A stretch of DNA of 64,000 bases from positions 1 through 64,000 of the forward strand of contig JAGCGO010000020.1 in NCBI GenBank assembly GCA_017649565.1. Reading direction: 5' to 3'. A program made the translations under genes and the position numbers. The notes below the pieces were generated by a model. The model made no database searches. It saw only the letters and a program-made list of their open reading frames with translations, and was not told the origin of the DNA. Source of the stretch: Fibrobacter sp. GTDB lineage: Bacteria; Fibrobacterota; Fibrobacteria; Fibrobacterales; Fibrobacteraceae. Shown piece after piece: positions 60,548 to 64,000 of the stretch. Each line of letters starts with the position of its first letter. Positions within the stretch are counted from its first letter, which is position 1.

Positions 60548-61966
60548 CTAATTATTTTTCAGGGACCCTAGCCCCACGATTTTGAACTCGCCTTCGGTTC
60601 CCGCAACGCCCTGGAATACAAACAGCAGCGACGCCACATGGGACGCATCGCCTGTTTCAAATTCGTCCCATTCCACGCACCTCGTCGTCAAACTGTCGTT
60701 ACTCGGCAAAGTAACCTTGGGAGATTGAAGAAGGGTGGAAGGATCCTCGAACGCGGCACTGTTCATCACGACATCGACGTTCAACGAAGACAAGTATCTC
60801 ACGCACAAACCGTCCCAGCTCGTGATATCGCCTGTTTTCATCGACCCGCCATTATCGTCCCTGTTGACAATGCTAAAGCCAACGCCGGCAAATCCCTCGC
60901 TTTCGAAATTCAGCGAGCCACAGACTCCACCGCAGTAATCGATAATCGGGCCGAGGGATTTCGTATCATAAGCATCGCCCTTGGGCATGGGCCAAACAAT
61001 CCTTGACGATTCCGAGTCGACCGTATCTTCGATAGAGTACCAGTACCCGCCCGTGGAAGATTCGTCGAACAGTTTCGTCTCAACGCGATACATGTAGCTT
61101 GATCCAAGCCAGAGGTTCTCTGCGGCGGAAGCAGGGTATGTTGTCTCGCCTTTCCCGACAGACGAAGAAGAAGGCGGCGTCTCCTCCACGGACGAAGAAG
61201 AGGATTTCTTTTCGGACGAAGATGACGATTTCTTCATGGACGACGATGACGGCGGATTTTCCTGTTGCCGGACAATATCCGTATAGGAACCAACACCCTT
61301 GATGTTAAAGGAACCATCCTGCTTTTCCTCGCTCCTGAATTCAAAAAGGATAGCACCGAGTTTTTTCACGGCGGGCTCGCTAGCGCCCTTCACGTGAGCT
61401 TGCTTGAAATCTTCCCATTTCGCGCAATGCGTGCTGAACTGCTTCACCTTCGGGAATTCTACATAAGGTTCATCCTCGGTTCCGTCTTCCGTACCGCTCC
61501 TGAATTTCATATTCATGGCCAGTTCAGATTTATAAGTCACGCAGAGTCCGTTCCACGCCGATGCATCCAGCGTCGATTTTCCTTTTCCGAGTGTGAATCC
61601 GATACCTGCGCTCACGGGCTTCGAAGATTTTTCAAACTTCACCGTCCCGCACAAGCCGCCACAAGAATCTATGACCGCCGCCATGTCATCCGCAGAAAGT
61701 TCCGCATTTTCCGTTCCCGAAAATACCACACGTGCGCCCTTGTTTTCCACTGAATCGCCATAGGTGAACCAGTATCCAAGATTTTCATCCCCAACAACCT
61801 GACGAGAGTCGGTAAAAGACCACAAATCGTAGCTATCCGGAGTTTCGACCTCAAATGCAGTTACTGAATTTTCCTCTTCTGTGACACCCGCCGTATTCTC
61901 TTCGGAGCATGCAAGAAAGTAAAACAAAAAAGCAACCATCAAAAGGGAGCAAAGGGGTCTCATCAT
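60548..61966 (-). CDS. Two-domain secreted lipoprotein with poly-Ser linker
   Basis: This 472-residue lipoprotein (leader MMRPLCSLLMVAFLFYFLAC) has two related beta-sandwich-like domains, about residues 40-215 and 290-470, joined by a Ser/Lys-rich linker (SSSSMKKSSSSSEKK). Each domain shows a WYTYGD-like start (GYWFTYGD, GYWYSIED), CGGLCG, WNGLCVTY / WDGLCVRY and a CxxWDEF end, which recalls carbohydrate-binding family 11-like modules; this is an inference. GGAGGAG precedes the ATG, 1 nt after the stop of the TIGR02147-type regulator, so the two form an operon. The second domain is nearly identical to that of the paralogue at 63002. Confidence 0.8.
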   Translation of the reverse strand: MMRPLCSLLMVAFLFYFLACSEENTAGVTEEENSVTAFEVETPDSYDLWSFTDSRQVVGDENLGYWFTYGDSVENKGARVVFSGTENAELSADDMAAVIDSCGGLCGTVKFEKSSKPVSAGIGFTLGKGKSTLDASAWNGLCVTYKSELAMNMKFRSGTEDGTEDEPYVEFPKVKQFSTHCAKWEDFKQAHVKGASEPAVKKLGAILFEFRSEEKQDGSFNIKGVGSYTDIVRQQENPPSSSSMKKSSSSSEKKSSSSSVEETPPSSSSVGKGETTYPASAAENLWLGSSYMYRVETKLFDESSTGGYWYSIEDTVDSESSRIVWPMPKGDAYDTKSLGPIIDYCGGVCGSLNFESEGFAGVGFSIVNRDDNGGSMKTGDITSWDGLCVRYLSSLNVDVVMNSAAFEDPSTLLQSPKVTLPSNDSLTTRCVEWDEFETGDASHVASLLFVFQGVAGTEGEFKIVGLGSLKNN

Positions 61967-61967
61967 T

Positions 61968-62783
61968 TCACTTCTCCTCCCACGTCAGTGGGAACAACTG
62001 TAAATTCAATCTGTAGACTCGTTCAGTACCGCGGCTGTTCAAGGCAATGCGGGCAATCTTCTTTCTACACGCTTCCAGTTCCTGCAAGATTTTCTTATAA
62101 TCCCCATCCGAAATACCCATCGTCAGGCCGGAAAAATTCCTCTCGGAAGGGGGAAACTTGTCAATAGCGTCTTGCGCAAAGGCAGCCATTTTTCGATGCA
62201 TAGAACGCAGGGCCACCGGCATCACCGCCGAGGACCCCTTCACGTGACCGTCCGCCTGAACATACGAATCGCCCACTTTCTTAAGCAGGCCGACTTTTAC
62301 CATAAAGTCTAGCGATTCTCGAACATCGGCCGCCGAGACTTCGTGACAGCAACGTTTTGCAATATCGAGAGGTTTCGCACCGCGCATGGCCGGGGCAAGT
62401 TCTCTCACGACAGGATGGACCCAGGATTCAAAATACCTGAACGCCTCGCCGTCGACAATCTTTACCTTGTTTGTCTTCGCGAGTTCCAGCATGGACTCGA
62501 AAGCCTTTTTCTTTTCCAGGTCGCTTTCAGCATGGCAATACGCGACCATGCTTTTGAAATAATCCAGTTCGAACCCCGCCAGGTGAAGCGCGGCTCCCAC
62601 ATTCTCTGCACCCGCCAGAGATAGGCGGCTTTTGCCCTCACAGACCAACTTCAAGTACGTAGGCGACGTAAACCCCGCAGCACGCGCAAATTCACGCCAT
62701 GAAAACGACGAGACACGCTTGCGCTCGTCATAATAGTCTTGCATATAGCGCCGATAGTCCTGATACTCAGTAATCGGTTTCAT
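61968..62783 (-). CDS. TIGR02147-family regulator-like protein
   Basis: This protein of about 271 residues matches the TIGR02147 (Fsuc_second) family first described from Fibrobacter succinogenes: MKPITEYQDYRRYMQDYYDE, an HTH-like FSWREFARAAGFTSPTYLKLV, then VSAADVRESLDFMVKVGLLKK and LTMGISDGDYKKILQELEA. It is cytoplasmic and probably DNA-binding; its target is unknown. The start at 62783 fits the family; TATATTCA ends 5 nt before it. In-frame alternatives are 62789 and 62807. It is immediately followed by the lipoprotein gene, so it may control or sense it. Confidence 0.85.
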   Translation of the reverse strand: MKPITEYQDYRRYMQDYYDERKRVSSFSWREFARAAGFTSPTYLKLVCEGKSRLSLAGAENVGAALHLAGFELDYFKSMVAYCHAESDLEKKKAFESMLELAKTNKVKIVDGEAFRYFESWVHPVVRELAPAMRGAKPLDIAKRCCHEVSAADVRESLDFMVKVGLLKKVGDSYVQADGHVKGSSAVMPVALRSMHRKMAAFAQDAIDKFPPSERNFSGLTMGISDGDYKKILQELEACRKKIARIALNSRGTERVYRLNLQLFPLTWEEK

Positions 62784-62925
62784 ACCCATGAATATACAAT
62801 TTTCCAAGGAAAAAATTTAATCTGTGATACAATTTGTTTAAAATTTCAAAAATAACACCGGAAAAGTTTATTGATGAAAAATTTTACATCTCCATGATAC
62901 AGGTGTTTAAATTCATCTAAAAGTT

Positions 62926-62962
62926 CAAAAAGAACCGGCAAGGGACAAGGCATCCCCTGCCG
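62926..62962 (-). terminator. Terminator of the 63002 lipoprotein gene
   Basis: On the minus strand, CGGCAGGGGA (62962-62953) and TCCCTTGCCG (62945-62936) form a 10-bp stem with a 7-nt loop, followed by GTTCTTTTTG. The rest of 62784-62925 is AT-rich and holds only the promoter of the regulator gene. Confidence 0.8.
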
Positions 62963-63001
62963 ATTCACCTCCTACCCCCAGCTCTTTTTCAGGAGGGGCA
63001 T

Positions 63002-64000
63002 TTAATTATTCGCCATGGTTCCAAGTCCCACGATATTGAAGTTGCCTTCGGTTCCCACACCGCCCTGGGCAATGAACAGCAGCGATGTCACATGGGTCGG
63101 GGCGCTATCGCCGAATTCATTCCATTCCAAGCACTTCGTCGTCAAGCCAGCGCTACTCGGCAAAGTTGCCGTGGGAGACTGAAGGAGGGTAGAGACATCT
63201 TCATAAGCAGCACTGTTCATCACGACATCAAGATTCAACGAAGACGAGTATTTCACGCACAGGCCGCCCCAACTCGTGATATCGCCCGGATTCATCGATC
63301 CGCCATTATCGTCCCTGTTGACAATGCTAAAGCCAACACCGGCAAATCCCTTGCTTTCGAAATTCAACGTGCCACAGAGTCCACCGCAGTAATCAATAAT
63401 CGGGCCGAGGGATTCCGCATCATAAGCATCGCCCTTGGACACGGGCCAAACAATCCTTGACGGTTCCGAAGCGTCCGTATCTTCGATAGAGTACCAGTAC
63501 CCGCCCGTCTCAGTTGCGTCGAACAGGTTTGTCTCAACGCGATACATGTAGTCCGATCCAAGCCAGAGGTTCTCGGCGACGGCAGCGGAATTTTCCTGAC
63601 CAAGAGAAGACAAACCGGAATTTTCAATGGCGTTCAAGTCAACGATGCACGCTCCATCGGCAGAATTCTTTGCGACAGAAGCTATCCTGAAATTCACGTC
63701 TATGTCCGTAGCGCTTTTCATTACGAACTTTACGACGGAGATTGCTCCAGCAAGCGCACTGTTTGTGGCTCCGACATTCGACGAGACGTTGGCGAATTCA
63801 TCCCAGGCAATACATCTTGTGAACATCTTGTCGCTGCCTTCCAAATCGGCACTAAGGACGGTTTCATTTCCATTGTCCAATTCCAGGGTCATATCATGGT
63901 CAGAAGCATAGGTAACGCAAAGTCCGTTCCAGGCGCTGATATCGGCTGCGATAGGAGCAGCCCCATTGCCGCTGGGCTGTTCCCCGGCAACGTTAAAGCC
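63002..64000 (-). CDS. Two-domain lipoprotein paralogue (5' end outside window)
   Basis: This gene has no start in the window; the frame is open to base 64000. The visible 332 residues hold the end of a first domain (SAWNGLCVTYASDHDM, CIAWDEF) and a complete second domain. The second domain is nearly identical to that of the 60548 gene (AENLWLGSDYMYRVET, IDYCGGLCGTLNFES, SIVNRDDNGGSM). Near residue 140 the poly-Ser linker is replaced by ENSGLSSLGQENSAAV. An ATG at 63892 lies inside the first domain and is not the start. It points to a recent duplication or conversion of the second domain. Confidence 0.78.
   Translation of the reverse strand, partial: GFNVAGEQPSGNGAAPIAADISAWNGLCVTYASDHDMTLELDNGNETVLSADLEGSDKMFTRCIAWDEFANVSSNVGATNSALAGAISVVKFVMKSATDIDVNFRIASVAKNSADGACIVDLNAIENSGLSSLGQENSAAVAENLWLGSDYMYRVETNLFDATETGGYWYSIEDTDASEPSRIVWPVSKGDAYDAESLGPIIDYCGGLCGTLNFESKGFAGVGFSIVNRDDNGGSMNPGDITSWGGLCVKYSSSLNLDVVMNSAAYEDVSTLLQSPTATLPSSAGLTTKCLEWNEFGDSAPTHVTSLLFIAQGGVGTEGNFNIVGLGTMANN

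Noticed and set aside
63893-64000. Start of the last lipoprotein at 63892
   Set aside because: The frame remains open beyond it and encodes conserved domain sequence (SAWNGLCVTY), so the true start lies outside the window.

Overview
This window is most likely from a Fibrobacter (phylum Fibrobacterota, FCB group). The evidence is a protein with the Fibrobacter succinogenes major paralogous domain (TIGR02145 type, 6367-7368), a TIGR02147-type regulator (61968-62783), secreted lipoproteins with poly-Ser linkers, a giant secreted GH9 cellulase (52037-58303), a pyruvate formate-lyase, a meso-DAP-type MurE, and TAnnTTTG promoter boxes like those of Bacteroidetes. No rRNA, tRNA, CRISPR, integrase or transposase was recognised.

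Layout. 1-12.4 kb holds a cytochrome c assembly protein (CcsA/ResB type), a metallophosphatase, the S1-domain protein CvfB, envelope proteins (OmpA-like, porin-like, FISUMP, PAP2), an ArsR-methyltransferase fusion, an unlisted 36-residue membrane peptide and a YfhO-family membrane protein. 12.4-17.9 kb holds a lipoprotein, a ZnuA-like binding protein without its metal histidines, a HAD phosphatase, RsmE and a membrane HD-GYP protein. 17.9-23.1 kb holds the purT-pflB operon, which links formate production to formate-dependent purine synthesis, and a large outer-membrane-type protein.

23.4-37.3 kb is a division and cell-wall (dcw) operon on the minus strand: mraZ-rsmH-ftsL-ftsI-murE-murF-ftsW-murG-murC-ftsQ-ftsA-ftsZ. 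The genes mostly overlap. mraY and murD are absent from their usual place. The mraZ promoter carries three phased GTGGTA repeats that look like a MraZ operator.

37.4-52 kb is a housekeeping stretch on the plus strand: a HIT protein, recO, panB behind a structured leader, a Lys-Pro-Ala histone-H1-like protein, an operon of ppx/gppA-like, rluB-like and phosphatase genes, two envelope proteins, cstA, argF behind an attenuator-like hairpin, bioB, small lipoproteins, a low-molecular-weight tyrosine phosphatase (minus strand) and an NlpC/P60 lipoprotein. 52-58.3 kb is the 2088-residue GH9 protein. 58.3-64 kb has a word-repeat intergenic tract, pheA, rph, and two paralogous lipoproteins around a TIGR02147 regulator. 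The last lipoprotein runs off the window.

The most interesting signals are outside the genes. A TAnnTTTG-like box lies exactly 4-5 nt before the ATG of at least six genes that have no Shine-Dalgarno sequence, which predicts leaderless mRNAs. Word-like degenerate repeats recur, in both orientations, at operon boundaries tens of kb apart. Structured candidate RNAs lie upstream of panB and argF and downstream of ftsZ.
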